From Leuctra nigra (Eukaryota; Arthropoda; Insecta; Plecoptera; Leuctridae), in NCBI GenBank assembly GCA_934045905.1, contig OW203766.1, positions 25,352,309-25,416,308 of the forward strand: a stretch of 64,000 bases of DNA, given 5' to 3'. Shown piece after piece: positions 1 to 8,295 of the stretch. Numbering within the stretch: position 1 is the stretch's first letter; every line of letters starts with the position of its first letter. The notes beneath the pieces were generated by a model, which did no database searches, was not told where the DNA came from, and saw nothing but the letters and a program-made list of their open reading frames with translations. A program made the translations under genes and the position numbers.

Positions 1-640
1 TGGAGGACGTCAGCAAAGTGCTTACCTGATATCAGAATAAGCTGCGTTTTATTGTTAATTAGTAATGCGTTTTTCAATGAAGAAGCAATATAATGACATG
101 ATGCTTAATTTGTGAAAGGGAGGTCTCTTGAAATTTTATTGTAGTTAATTTGTAGATATCAACACAAATAACAATAACAAACACACCTATCACCAGAAAA
201 ATTTAAAATTTTCATTCATAAAAATCAAATTCAAATATCATTGGAAATTTTGGCGGGAAAAACGGCAGGCAACGAGAATCAGGATTGTGATGTGATTTCC
301 AAGTCTCCAACAATGTGTTACAATGGTGATTCTTTGTTGCCATGGCAATATAGCAGATTGTGATGTCATTGTCAATTTTCCTGTTTTAAAATTGCAAGAA
401 ATATATGAATCTTTGTAAATTAATTCCTCGAAAATTATTCATCTCACAACAAAACTAACACCAATGTGTTCAGCAACATCTCAAGTTTCATGAAACAAAT
501 ATTATATTGAAATCTAATTTTAAGGAGACTTCCCTTAACATTTCAATTGTCTCAAACACCGATAATGTTGGTCCCAATGAGGCAATAAAAGATAATCGAT
601 CAAACACACAGAAAGGAAAGAATGCAAAATGTATAATTAC
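1..640. other. Intron/intergenic sequence with a dispersed repeat
   Basis: No gene is seen here. It lies downstream (minus strand) of the protease exon ending at 641, so it is probably intron before an unseen final exon carrying the catalytic Ser. A stretch near 165-265 (TTTTGGCGGGAAAAA with neighbouring TTCATTCATAAAAATCA) recurs inverted near 43050-43145 and more weakly near 56860-56960, so it is a dispersed repeat. Confidence 0.5.
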
Positions 641-915
641 TTCCATTCCATCCCCAGCCAGTGACCCAAGCATCGACTCCTTCATAAGTGTCATTATTCT
701 TTGGCAGGCAGATGGGTCTGATGTGGTCCATGTACATCACAGATTCCTCCCACATCATAAGCGCTACGTCGTTGTATGTGTTCTCATATGCATCGCTGTA
801 CTCGCCATGCTGGGTGACTCTGCTGGCATTCCTTGTGATGGAGGGCAGCGGTTCTTTAAGCGTGTTGGATGTGTCCGTATCGCCCAGAGTGATGTTGTAA
901 ACGTATTTATTACCA
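641..915 (-). CDS. Serine protease (S1 family), exon with catalytic Asp
   Basis: This minus-strand exon encodes the middle of a chymotrypsin-fold domain. The motif NDVALMMWEE carries the catalytic Asp, followed by HIRPICLP with the conserved Cys and then VTGWGWNG. The acceptor is TTATAG before 915 and the donor GT is at 640-639. It joins in phase to the exon at 6371-6566: that exon ends two bases into a codon and this one begins with the third base, giving ...HCYFGNKYVYN. The exon holding GDSGG should lie below coordinate 1. With His and Asp intact this is probably an active protease, unlike the three homologues to its right. It is expected to be secreted; the substrate is unknown. A LINE occupies the intron between the two exons. 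Confidence 0.85.
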
Positions 916-1081
916 CTATAAGGAGAAATTATTCAAATGGGAGAAATTATTTAGATTTATTTAGATTTATTTTGTACACATCTTACAAGTAGTGGGTATC
1001 CACAAGGTGGTAAGGAACAACAGTAAAATGAAAATTAATAATATGGTATAATAAATAATAGAGCCAGCTCTCAAGGTCCTT

Positions 1082-2920
1082 CTAATTCTTGTTGTCTTCA
1101 CTTCCTTCATCACCGTCCTCCTCGTTCTTAGATGTCACCATATGTCGAAACTCTTTTACAGATATGTCAGTCATATCAAAGTGTTGCAATTTGTTCCAGT
1201 CACGAACGGTTCTGGCCAAAAATGAAAATCTACCGCAATCGGTTCGTGCAAAAAGTTCTTTTATCATGTGACTTGAGGTTGTTCTTCCTTGACGTTTTTC
1301 TTCTAACTTTCCAGCACATTCAGACCATCCAATATTGCCATTTCTCATTTTAAACATATTGCATAACCTTGCAGTCTTCCTTCTGCTTTCTAAAGTTTCC
1401 CATTCCAATTCCTTCATCATTTCATTGGGACTTTCCCAAACAACATTCAAAACACCTCTCTCATTCCGTTCCTTCTTCCACTTCTTTACTCTACCAGTCA
1501 CCCTTCTAGCCGCAATTTTTTGAATATTTTCTAGTGACCTAACTGCATTTTCTCGGTAAGGGTCCCATATGGCACCTCCATATTCCAGAAGAGGTCTCAA
1601 GAGTGTCTTATATGCCATGTTTTTCGTAGCTATGCTTGCTCCCATCAAGTTTCTATAGACAAAATTTATGTTTTTAAGGGCTTTACTGGCAACTAGACTT
1701 ATATGGTCTTTCCACTCCAAAGTTTCATCAATCCAGACTCCAAGGTATTTGTAGCCATTCATCACTTGCAGTGTCTGCTCAGCAATGGAATATTTGGCAG
1801 GATTACTTTTTCTGGCTCGCGTATAACTCACAACTACGCACTTCTTCACATTCAAGCTCATTTCATTCTTAATCATCCATTCATTGATCACTTCCAAGTC
1901 ATGTTGAAGATCCTGCTCATCTTCTTCATTACTAATCTTCCGATAGACAACTAAATCATCAGCGAAGAGTCGAACAGGTGACTGTACATTTGATACTAGA
2001 TCATTTATGTAAATGAGAAACAGTAATGGGCCTAGAACGCTACCTTGAGGTACTCCGGAAGTGACTTGTATACTGTCTGACAGGGTGTTTCCAACTTTGA
2101 CCCTTTGTTCTCTCCCTAAAAGAAATGCTTCCAGTACTTGAATGACTGCATCGTTTGGAACTATTGATTTAACTTTTGAAATGAGTATCTTGTGGTGAAC
2201 CTTATCAAATGCTTTCATCATGTCCAAATATACTGCATCCACTCGTTCTCCACTATCCAGTGCATCAGACAGTTCTTGTACGAAGCCAGTAAGTTGCGTC
2301 TCACACGAGAAATTTGCCCTGAAGCCGTGTTGTGCTTCTATGATCCAATTCTTTTCAACTAATATTTGCCAGATGTATTGGTTAATTAGTTTCTCCAGGA
2401 TTTTGCACGCAAGGGACGTAAGACTAATGGGTCGGTAATTGGTCAGTCGGCACTTCTCACCGCCTTTAAAGATTGGAATAACAATTGCCTTCTTCCAGTC
2501 AATTGGAATTGCACCATCTTTTATTACTTGAGTATACAGGTGGAAAAGGTATTTGGAGATAATGTAACCACCCAATTTGAAGAAGCGAGCTGTTAGTCCA
2601 TCCTCGCCGGGGGCTTTTCCATTTTTGAGTTTGCGAATAATGTCGAGAACTCCTGCAACACTAATGGAAAATGGATATGCTCCCATTGAAACTCCCGCAT
2701 TTACGTCTTCATTCAAATGGCAATGATTTTTATTAAATACATTGGAGTAGAAAATGTTCAATTCGTTTGCCTTCTCTTCATTAGTCGAAAACTCTGTGCC
2801 ATCTGTTCCTACTAAAGTTGGTAAATCTCTTCCACCCGTTCCACCCTTTTGCTGACGTACATGTTTATACAGCATGGACCATCCGCCTGCTTCATCATCT
2901 TTTCGAAACATGTTTTTCAT
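1082..2920 (-). CDS. LINE ORF2, reverse transcriptase part
   Basis: A 612-residue frame with the non-LTR RT motifs in order: NYRPISLTSLACKILEKLI (about 161-179), GFRANFSCETQL (199-210), YLDMMKAFDKVHH with the first catalytic Asp (231-243), SGVPQGSVLGPLL (288-300), the FADD catalytic box (319-322) and a YLGVWID thumb-side motif. The C-terminus carries an RTVRDWNKLQ block typical of CR1/Jockey-group elements. It reverse-transcribes the element RNA at the nicked target. Its ATG overlaps the TGA of the endonuclease frame (ATGA), but this is probably not a real start: the frame continues upstream with sensible lysine-rich sequence to an A8 run at 3078-3085, where the endonuclease frame shifts. Confidence 0.9.
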   Translation of the reverse strand: MKNMFRKDDEAGGWSMLYKHVRQQKGGTGGRDLPTLVGTDGTEFSTNEEKANELNIFYSNVFNKNHCHLNEDVNAGVSMGAYPFSISVAGVLDIIRKLKNGKAPGEDGLTARFFKLGGYIISKYLFHLYTQVIKDGAIPIDWKKAIVIPIFKGGEKCRLTNYRPISLTSLACKILEKLINQYIWQILVEKNWIIEAQHGFRANFSCETQLTGFVQELSDALDSGERVDAVYLDMMKAFDKVHHKILISKVKSIVPNDAVIQVLEAFLLGREQRVKVGNTLSDSIQVTSGVPQGSVLGPLLFLIYINDLVSNVQSPVRLFADDLVVYRKISNEEDEQDLQHDLEVINEWMIKNEMSLNVKKCVVVSYTRARKSNPAKYSIAEQTLQVMNGYKYLGVWIDETLEWKDHISLVASKALKNINFVYRNLMGASIATKNMAYKTLLRPLLEYGGAIWDPYRENAVRSLENIQKIAARRVTGRVKKWKKERNERGVLNVVWESPNEMMKELEWETLESRRKTARLCNMFKMRNGNIGWSECAGKLEEKRQGRTTSSHMIKELFARTDCGRFSFLARTVRDWNKLQHFDMTDISVKEFRHMVTSKNEEDGDEGSEDNKN

Positions 2921-3984
2921 GAATTTATCCTTTGCCTTAGCCTTTTCCTGATTAAGTCTTTTAGTGAGAAGTTTAAGTTTCTCCTTGTAGCCGCCCCTAA
3001 ACTTTCCTCTATTGTAATGATTTCGAACCTTTCTTTTGAGTTTCTTGATTTTTTCGTTATAGTACTGTGGGTCACTATTTTTTTTAACACAAGTTGAGGA
3101 ATGTGGTGTACCATCGCGGCTTTACAGATATTCAAGAATCCATCCCAAAGTTCTTCAACGTTCTTGTCTACAGATGCCCAATCAGAGAAATTGTAGCTTA
3201 ACTCATCTTGAAGTCCTCTTCTATTGGTTTTCTTGTAACACCATACTACTGCTTTTGTCTCCGCCTCAGTAACCAAGCCATTCATATCACATTCGACTTC
3301 AACGATGACTGCCTTGTGATCGCTCAGATCTACCTCAACAACATCACTTCTAAGCAGACTGTCTATTGGATTAATCAACACCACATCCAACAGGTTGCTC
3401 CTGGTCCCATCAATCATCCTTGTGCCCTCCTTTACAACTTGTTCATAACCTTGATTCATGATGGAGTAAACTACTCCCTGCTTAGTAATTACATTCGTAG
3501 CAATTCCATGTTTCCATTCAATTTCTGGAAAATTGAGGTCACCGGCCACTATTGTCCTCTGATTGATGTCCTGTCGCTGCAGATGGTCATTCAATCTTTG
3601 AAGAAACTCAATGCCACCGGTGCCACTTCTGTAGGTACCTATGACATTAATCGTCTTGCTTTTACTAGTACTGATTGCGACGCATATCATTTCAAAATTG
3701 TCATCAGTCCAGAGAACTTTTCCTTTCAGTTCATGCTTGGTGCCAATCATCACTCCTCCACCATGTCTGTTGCGATCATTTCTATGAAGTGTGTAATTTG
3801 CCAGAGATACTTCGCTGTTGTTTATATCTTGACTCAACCACGTTTCAACAACAACAAACAAGTCGGGATCATAAGTCTCGACAATGGTTCGGAAATTATC
3901 AATCTTCTTTAAAATACTTCTAGAGTTGATTAGTAACAGCCGTACCGCATTTCGCTGATTAATCACATCGCCCTTTTCCCTCAC
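2917..3984 (-). CDS. LINE ORF2, apurinic-like endonuclease part (frameshifted from RT)
   Basis: A 355-residue frame with an exonuclease/endonuclease/phosphatase fold: LLLINSRSILKK near the N-terminus, VVVETWLS with the catalytic Glu (about 47), GGGVMIG, VAGDLNF with Asp and Asn (149 and 151) and LSDHKAV with Asp and His (222 and 223). All expected catalytic residues are present. In these LINEs the domain nicks target DNA and is fused to the RT. Here the frame is intact to about residue 300, then runs out of register at eight consecutive A (minus strand, 3085-3078) and ends at a TGA at 2917. No ATG is seen close to the frame start; the listed start is a GTG and translation may begin upstream, overlapping the end of ORF1. 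Confidence 0.85.
   Translation of the reverse strand: MREKGDVINQRNAVRLLLINSRSILKKIDNFRTIVETYDPDLFVVVETWLSQDINNSEVSLANYTLHRNDRNRHGGGVMIGTKHELKGKVLWTDDNFEMICVAISTSKSKTINVIGTYRSGTGGIEFLQRLNDHLQRQDINQRTIVAGDLNFPEIEWKHGIATNVITKQGVVYSIMNQGYEQVVKEGTRMIDGTRSNLLDVVLINPIDSLLRSDVVEVDLSDHKAVIVEVECDMNGLVTEAETKAVVWCYKKTNRRGLQDELSYNFSDWASVDKNVEELWDGFLNICKAAMVHHIPQLVLKKIVTHSTITKKSRNSKERFEIITIEESLGAATRRNLNFSLKDLIRKRLRQRINS
3078..3085 (-). other. A8 run at the ORF2 frameshift
   Basis: Eight A residues in the minus-strand reading. Upstream the endonuclease frame is open; downstream the lysine-rich linker that leads into the RT is in another frame. A single-base length change here accounts for the break. It may be a mutation, an assembly error or a slippery site. 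Confidence 0.7.
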
Positions 3985-4013
3985 AACCCATTGTGCATTT
4001 CCTTCAAGACCAG

Positions 4014-5843
4014 TTAACGCAACCAGTTTCCCGAGAAATTGGCATTGTTTTTAACACGAATCATGCTTTTACCAAAATCCTTGAATATTTCCAGCCAAGT
4101 GTTTTCTCCTAAGTTGTTCAATCTATTCCCGTCCGCTTTCATTTCTCTGGCTCCAATGTGTTGACCAGGATCTACAAACCAACCTCCTTTTCGAATAACT
4201 TCCTCCCTTATGATACAGTTCATTCTGCATACTGTCGCAATTCCTAGATCTTTCCTCAATGGAACTCCACTGGCACAGATTTCAGCTCCCTTAAATGTCT
4301 CCTTGACTACTCGTAGCAGATTTGCAAAGTCATTAACAAGATTCGCTGCATCTATTCCCAGCTTTGCATCTTGAACACCTACTTGGAGAAAGACAATGTC
4401 ATGTTTCATAGGTTCTTCTGGTTGAGACAATTGAAGCTGTTTTGTAAGTTCACTAATGCGAATGCCTGGGAATATTCTTGAGTCTTCATTCTTCCACAGA
4501 TGAAAATCTCTTGCATTGGCAAGGGTAGAGTCTCCCAAGAGAAGCATGGTTGGCATTATAATAGTTCTGTTACTTGTACCATGCGAGCGAGGACAGGATT
4601 CAATCCGTACTTGATTACTTTCAGCCGGTACTGTACTTGCGGTTACGGATACGGATATCGGATCATTTAGCAGTGTTTTATTTTCTGATTCGCCAAATCT
4701 CAAATCATAATCCTGAACTAAAGGTTTATTTGGTAGATGAATCATTGGTCTGTTCAGTGCGTTTGATCTTTGGTTCCTAGTCTTTGATGTCCACACCCTG
4801 CCTGTCTCATTATAATCCTTATCAGTATGATTATTTTGTGGATACGATTTTGATTGGATGCCATTTTGAACCTTTTGAGCATGTCTGTTCAGCACAGCTG
4901 TTGTTCTTGGATTTCTAGTCTTGGAATTGTCCGACGACCAGGCTACACTTCGTTGGGTACTCAACCTCTGCCCGGCATGCAGAGAATAGACCTTGATGAT
5001 AACGTCAGATTCTTTGAACGTATTTTCTAAAACACTCTTAACTAGGTCCCAGGTGAAACCATCAATTCCACAACCAATTTTCGGTAAAGCCAATTTTTTA
5101 ATGTCTTTTTCAATGCATATGGATTTTAGGCTTGATATAGTTTTTACAAAATCAATGAGAGTTGGCTTCCCAGAAGATTTTTCTTTCGTCACGAGATGAA
5201 AAATGGGTCTACCATCAACTTCTTGATACACTACTTCTCCGATATCCTTCTTTTGTGCCGCCAACAACTGACTGCCTCCAAATCTACTTTTAAATTGAAC
5301 AGCAATTCCACTTCCCATCACCAAGTCCTTCCCAACACAATGAGCGAATGCATAATCTGCTGGGGCATCAAATAAGTTGCCTCTGATAACATTAATACAT
5401 GAATTAGCAGGTAATTGGCGTAGTGATCTTGCGGTATCAGTAGAGATTACGTCAGTAATGCGAAGGATACCATCTTCAATCTCCGTCCCACTGTCTGCCA
5501 CGTCTGCTGTCGAGACTTCAAAGCTTACTTCATTGATTGCAGAGCAGAAGTTATTCATAGCATTCTTGTTTATTTGTCCTCCATCTAATGTACATTTATG
5601 CTCTACTCCTCGATCTTCACCCTCTTCAACTTCAACACCTTTCTTCTGTTCTTCTACATCTAGTGTCAAGACTTTAGCGCTGGTTTCATTGACTACGCAG
5701 AAAGAGTTAGAGATTTCAGAAGAATAATCGGTCGAGATTTGACTGTTCTCTCTTTTACTTCCTATATGAGATGCCAGGCTGACTACACCCTCTCTCAACT
5801 CTTGCACTTCATTTGACAACATATGCAGTGTTGTTTTCGTCAT
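4014..5843 (-). CDS. LINE ORF1 with TARG1/OARD1-like macro domain and SGNH-like domain
   Basis: A 609-residue intact frame ending 30 bases before ORF2. Residues 1-30 could form a short coiled coil. Residues about 149-288 are a macro domain of the TARG1/OARD1 type: INVIRGNLF, FAHCVGKDLVMGSGIAVQFK, FHLVTK and LPKIGCGID. Aligned with human OARD1 from memory, Lys220 matches catalytic Lys84 and Asp261 matches Asp125, so an ADP-ribosyl or O-acetyl-ADP-ribose hydrolase activity is plausible. Residues about 300-430 are a basic, Asn/Arg-rich linker. Residues about 433-585 look like the SGNH/GDSL esterase domain known in CR1-type ORF1: GDST with Ser439, FPGIRI, GVQD in place of GxND, and DGNRLN where DGxHLN is expected, so the catalytic His appears to be Arg574. 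The first ATG of a 14-bp tandem repeat at the start is followed by an early stop; the second opens this frame. Confidence 0.85.
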   Translation of the reverse strand: MTKTTLHMLSNEVQELREGVVSLASHIGSKRENSQISTDYSSEISNSFCVVNETSAKVLTLDVEEQKKGVEVEEGEDRGVEHKCTLDGGQINKNAMNNFCSAINEVSFEVSTADVADSGTEIEDGILRITDVISTDTARSLRQLPANSCINVIRGNLFDAPADYAFAHCVGKDLVMGSGIAVQFKSRFGGSQLLAAQKKDIGEVVYQEVDGRPIFHLVTKEKSSGKPTLIDFVKTISSLKSICIEKDIKKLALPKIGCGIDGFTWDLVKSVLENTFKESDVIIKVYSLHAGQRLSTQRSVAWSSDNSKTRNPRTTAVLNRHAQKVQNGIQSKSYPQNNHTDKDYNETGRVWTSKTRNQRSNALNRPMIHLPNKPLVQDYDLRFGESENKTLLNDPISVSVTASTVPAESNQVRIESCPRSHGTSNRTIIMPTMLLLGDSTLANARDFHLWKNEDSRIFPGIRISELTKQLQLSQPEEPMKHDIVFLQVGVQDAKLGIDAANLVNDFANLLRVVKETFKGAEICASGVPLRKDLGIATVCRMNCIIREEVIRKGGWFVDPGQHIGAREMKADGNRLNNLGENTWLEIFKDFGKSMIRVKNNANFSGNWLR

Positions 5844-6210
5844 CTTTTGTTCGTCATCTTTTGTTACTATGCTTCTTAGGTCGGGTAGGACTAACTAACA
5901 TTGGAAACCCGACCCTTTCTCTCATTAAGAGCTTGGTTTCAAAACTATTGAATTTGAACAGTTGATTGGGAAAGATTACCGTGCCAATAACCAAATAAAG
6001 TTCTAGAATGACCATTTGCATTAAGCAACTGTTAAACTTAGATATTGATTTAACAAAGCAATGAAAAACCAGCCCCAACATCGAAATATGTAAAATGTCT
6101 CGTTTACATTTCCGGCGTGAAGAAGTGAACAAGCTAATCTTTATACTTTGCTATGATGTAGGTTGGTTTTCCAGCACTATGTAAGAGTATAAGCTAAAAC
6201 GTCCGTCCGT

Positions 6211-6292
6211 CCGCCAGCCTGCGTAGCTCAGTTGGTAGAACTCTCGCCCGGCAAGTGAGAGGTTCCGGGTTAGAGCCTCGGATCGGACAGAC
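6211..6292 (+). repeat. tRNA-like dispersed element, copy A
   Basis: Contains TAGCTCAGTTGGTAGA (A-box-like), TCGCCCGGCAAGTGA and a degraded B box (GGGTTAGAGCCTCGG), flanked by CGTCCGTCCGTCCG and CGGACAGAC. It is related to copies at 23617-23692 and 51934-52009, with less complete acceptor pairing. It is a tRNA-derived repeat, not a functional tRNA gene. Confidence 0.6.
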
Positions 6293-6370
6293 ATTTTTAC
6301 TAAACACGAAACTCAAAGGCAAGGATGTACAGTCTGAACCAGCGTATAACTATATGATATCTATACTTAC

Positions 6371-6566
6371 AAATAGCAATGTGCTGCTGTTATAATGAAG
6401 TTGGGAGTCAGCAGTGACCCGCTGCACAAGTATTGGTCACGGCTAGGTGTGACGTTGATGGCTACGTGCCAGGGCCATTCACCAGGTCTCGAATCCTTCC
6501 CATTGATGATTTTGAATTGTTTGACAGAACTGCCATTTGCTTGGATCAATGGACGTATACCGCATT
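6371..6566 (-). CDS. Serine protease (S1 family), exon with catalytic His
   Basis: The minus-strand exon begins with CGIRPLIQANGSSVKQFK (the first complete codon is Cys), then the activation site IINGKDSRPGEWPWHV and finally SGSLLTPNFIITAAHCY, where AAHC carries the catalytic His. The acceptor is TCTCAG before 6566 and the donor GTAAGT starts at 6370. The phase matches the exon at 641-915 of the same gene. The cleavage site appears to be ...FK|IING, so trypsin-like activation after Lys is likely. The Cys before the activation peptide suggests the usual disulfide linking a light chain to the catalytic domain. Upstream exons (signal peptide and any CLIP or LDL domain) were not found to the right. 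Confidence 0.87.
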
Positions 6567-8150
6567 CTGAGACAAATCAACTAGTGTTGAATTGGTTTGC
6601 AAATTCAAGAAGATTATCACTCGTTTTCGGAAAATTTATATTATTTTTGTGGTGTTTTTGTGTTTTTTTGTAGGGTTGTTTGCCAAAATTACATACATTA
6701 AATTACGCTCCAAAAATAGATGGTGTGAATTAAATCCCCAAAGGGTTTGAATCGACCTGTCTTATCAACAATGAGTTTACACATTCATTTGGTGCATAAT
6801 GTGAATCCGCATAACAACTCTCCAGGTACTCTCCGGAACTCTCCGGGTTATTAAAGTTAGGCTGCTTTGGACGTGGCATGTTTTCTTCTCCATGCTAGTT
6901 GGAGATTATGAAAAATAATAAATAAATAGCCGCGCGAAAATCGTTAAAAAGAACGGTTTAGTAATTATTAGAACTTGTTAATAATAATTCATTATCTCAA
7001 ACTTAGTTTGGAGAAGATATTATAGTAAACATGCCAGATCCAAACTTGGAGGCCATAGCTCCAAATTAACTATATATAGGCCACAGCTAGACCATAGCTC
7101 CAAATTAAAATATTGCACAAAAATGTAAGATATTCAATTTTTAAGATCCAGTATGGCCAAAAATCTTATTTAGAATGGCAAATGCCGTACGACTTGGTTG
7201 GCGGGGAGTCACCGCTTCACTATATTATAATATTTTTATTGTTAAAATATTGGCCATCAATCTTACCTGTAATGTTATTTTCTCCGGTCGTCACTGATAT
7301 AGCTACCAAGAGAATAATTAAGATAATCATATTGGAGTGTTTTAAGTTGCAAAAAAAGCATGAAATAATTACTTCATTTCTATACACACCTATTATTTGA
7401 AACTTTCGTCGCGTTCGTTATGCATTTCAAACAAGAACTGAATCGCCATTAGTGATAATAGGTTCGATATAAATAAGTGAGTTTTATGTATTTGATTATT
7501 ATTAAGATTGCCAAACACTCGCGCTACACTTCCACAAGACTTTAACTGCAAACAATGCAATCAATAAAGTAATATATTCGTGACGTCAACTAGCATAATG
7601 CAATTAGAAATGAGAGTTGATACCACTGATATGTACTAAACTCGACTATCTGAAACCCCTACAAAATATCAGCTGTGATCAATGACCAACATTATTTCAT
7701 ATTTTACAATTTTGAGACTAATATGGCGATGCAAAGCTAGACCGACAGGTCGGTCACTAGCTGGCGCTAGCGTCGATGGAGGTCACTTTGAAATCAAAGT
7801 ATTTTTTGCTACACAGACCGTATTTTCAGAAGAATTGAGAATAAGAATGAAGAATTGATGTTGTTATTTTGTTATTTACCGAAATTTACAGGTGCCATTT
7901 TACAAAACGGCGAAACCGATTGGAACCAAACAGGAACATTTACGATATCAATTAATAACAAATGATTTAATTAAAATTATACATTAAATCGACAATGCGA
8001 CCTGTTTTTTCATTTAACTTTTATTATAAAAATACAAGGAATTCTAATCAAGACATTTTTCAAGGCAACATCAATGTTAATTAAAAATAAAATTTCTAAG
8101 TGTTTTATTCGTATACATTCGATGTGATAATTTTAATGAAATGCAATGAA
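6567..8150. other. Gap with repeat fragments, no gene seen
   Basis: No convincing exon was found. About 7030-7225 is a degraded copy of the palindrome/CTAG element body (TACGACTTGG near its end, AAGATCCAGTA inside). About 7716-7875 (GCAAAGCTAG..GACAGGTCGG..GCTAGCGTCGA) recurs at about 25258-25400 as a two-copy repeat. Confidence 0.5.
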
Positions 8151-8158
8151 ATGAGCGA

Positions 8159-8173
8159 CACGTGTGACCTTGG
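8159..8173 (+). promoter_or_regulatory. Conserved upstream block of SPH gene 1 (CACGTGTGACCTTGG)
   Basis: The 15-mer starts 137 bases upstream of the ATG. It is identical upstream of SPH gene 3 (19560) and has one mismatch upstream of gene 2 (15117). It contains an E-box-like CACGTG and TGACCTTGG, the reverse complement of CCAAGGTCA, the established monomer site of FTZ-F1/ERR-type nuclear receptors. Upstream similarity (GTGATAATTTTAATGAAAT) continues between genes 1 and 3. TCAGT initiator-like sequences follow near 8218-8235. The function is inferred from conservation only. Confidence 0.55.
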
Positions 8174-8295
8174 TCTGTGCAACTTTGAGATTATGAAGGT
8201 ATACACCATACATGGGCATCAGTTTCAGTTGGATTTCCAGGATACAAGTTTATATCTCGCTTGATACGTACAGATAACCTCAGAGACAAGTTGCA

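Larger units (their letters stand above)
950..5880 (-). mobile_element. Non-LTR retrotransposon (CR1/Jockey-group LINE), nearly full length
   Basis: A LINE in minus orientation with ORF1 (4014-5843) and an endonuclease-reverse transcriptase ORF2 (1082-3984, split by one frameshift). The 3' end is a short TAAATC-type repeat at about 955-985, as in CR1-like elements, rather than a poly-A tail. The 5' limit is uncertain: a 14-bp tandem duplication (CGTCATCTTTTGTT, plus strand) sits at the ORF1 start, and the 5'UTR may reach about 6160. It lies inside an intron of the minus-strand protease gene, on the same strand, with its 3' end only a few tens of bases from the splice acceptor at 916. Clade placement is from RT and C-terminal motif style, not a tree. 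Confidence 0.85.

Noticed and set aside
507..992. 161-residue plus-strand frame
   Set aside because: It is the antisense of the protease exon at 641-915, whose motif content and splice sites are convincing.
2917..2920. ATGA overlap as a designed stop-restart between endonuclease and RT
   Set aside because: The RT frame extends upstream of the ATG with conserved linker-like sequence to the A8 run, so a frameshift is the simpler reading.
7113..7400. 95-residue plus-strand frame
   Set aside because: Overlaps a degraded palindrome/CTAG element copy and has no recognisable family.
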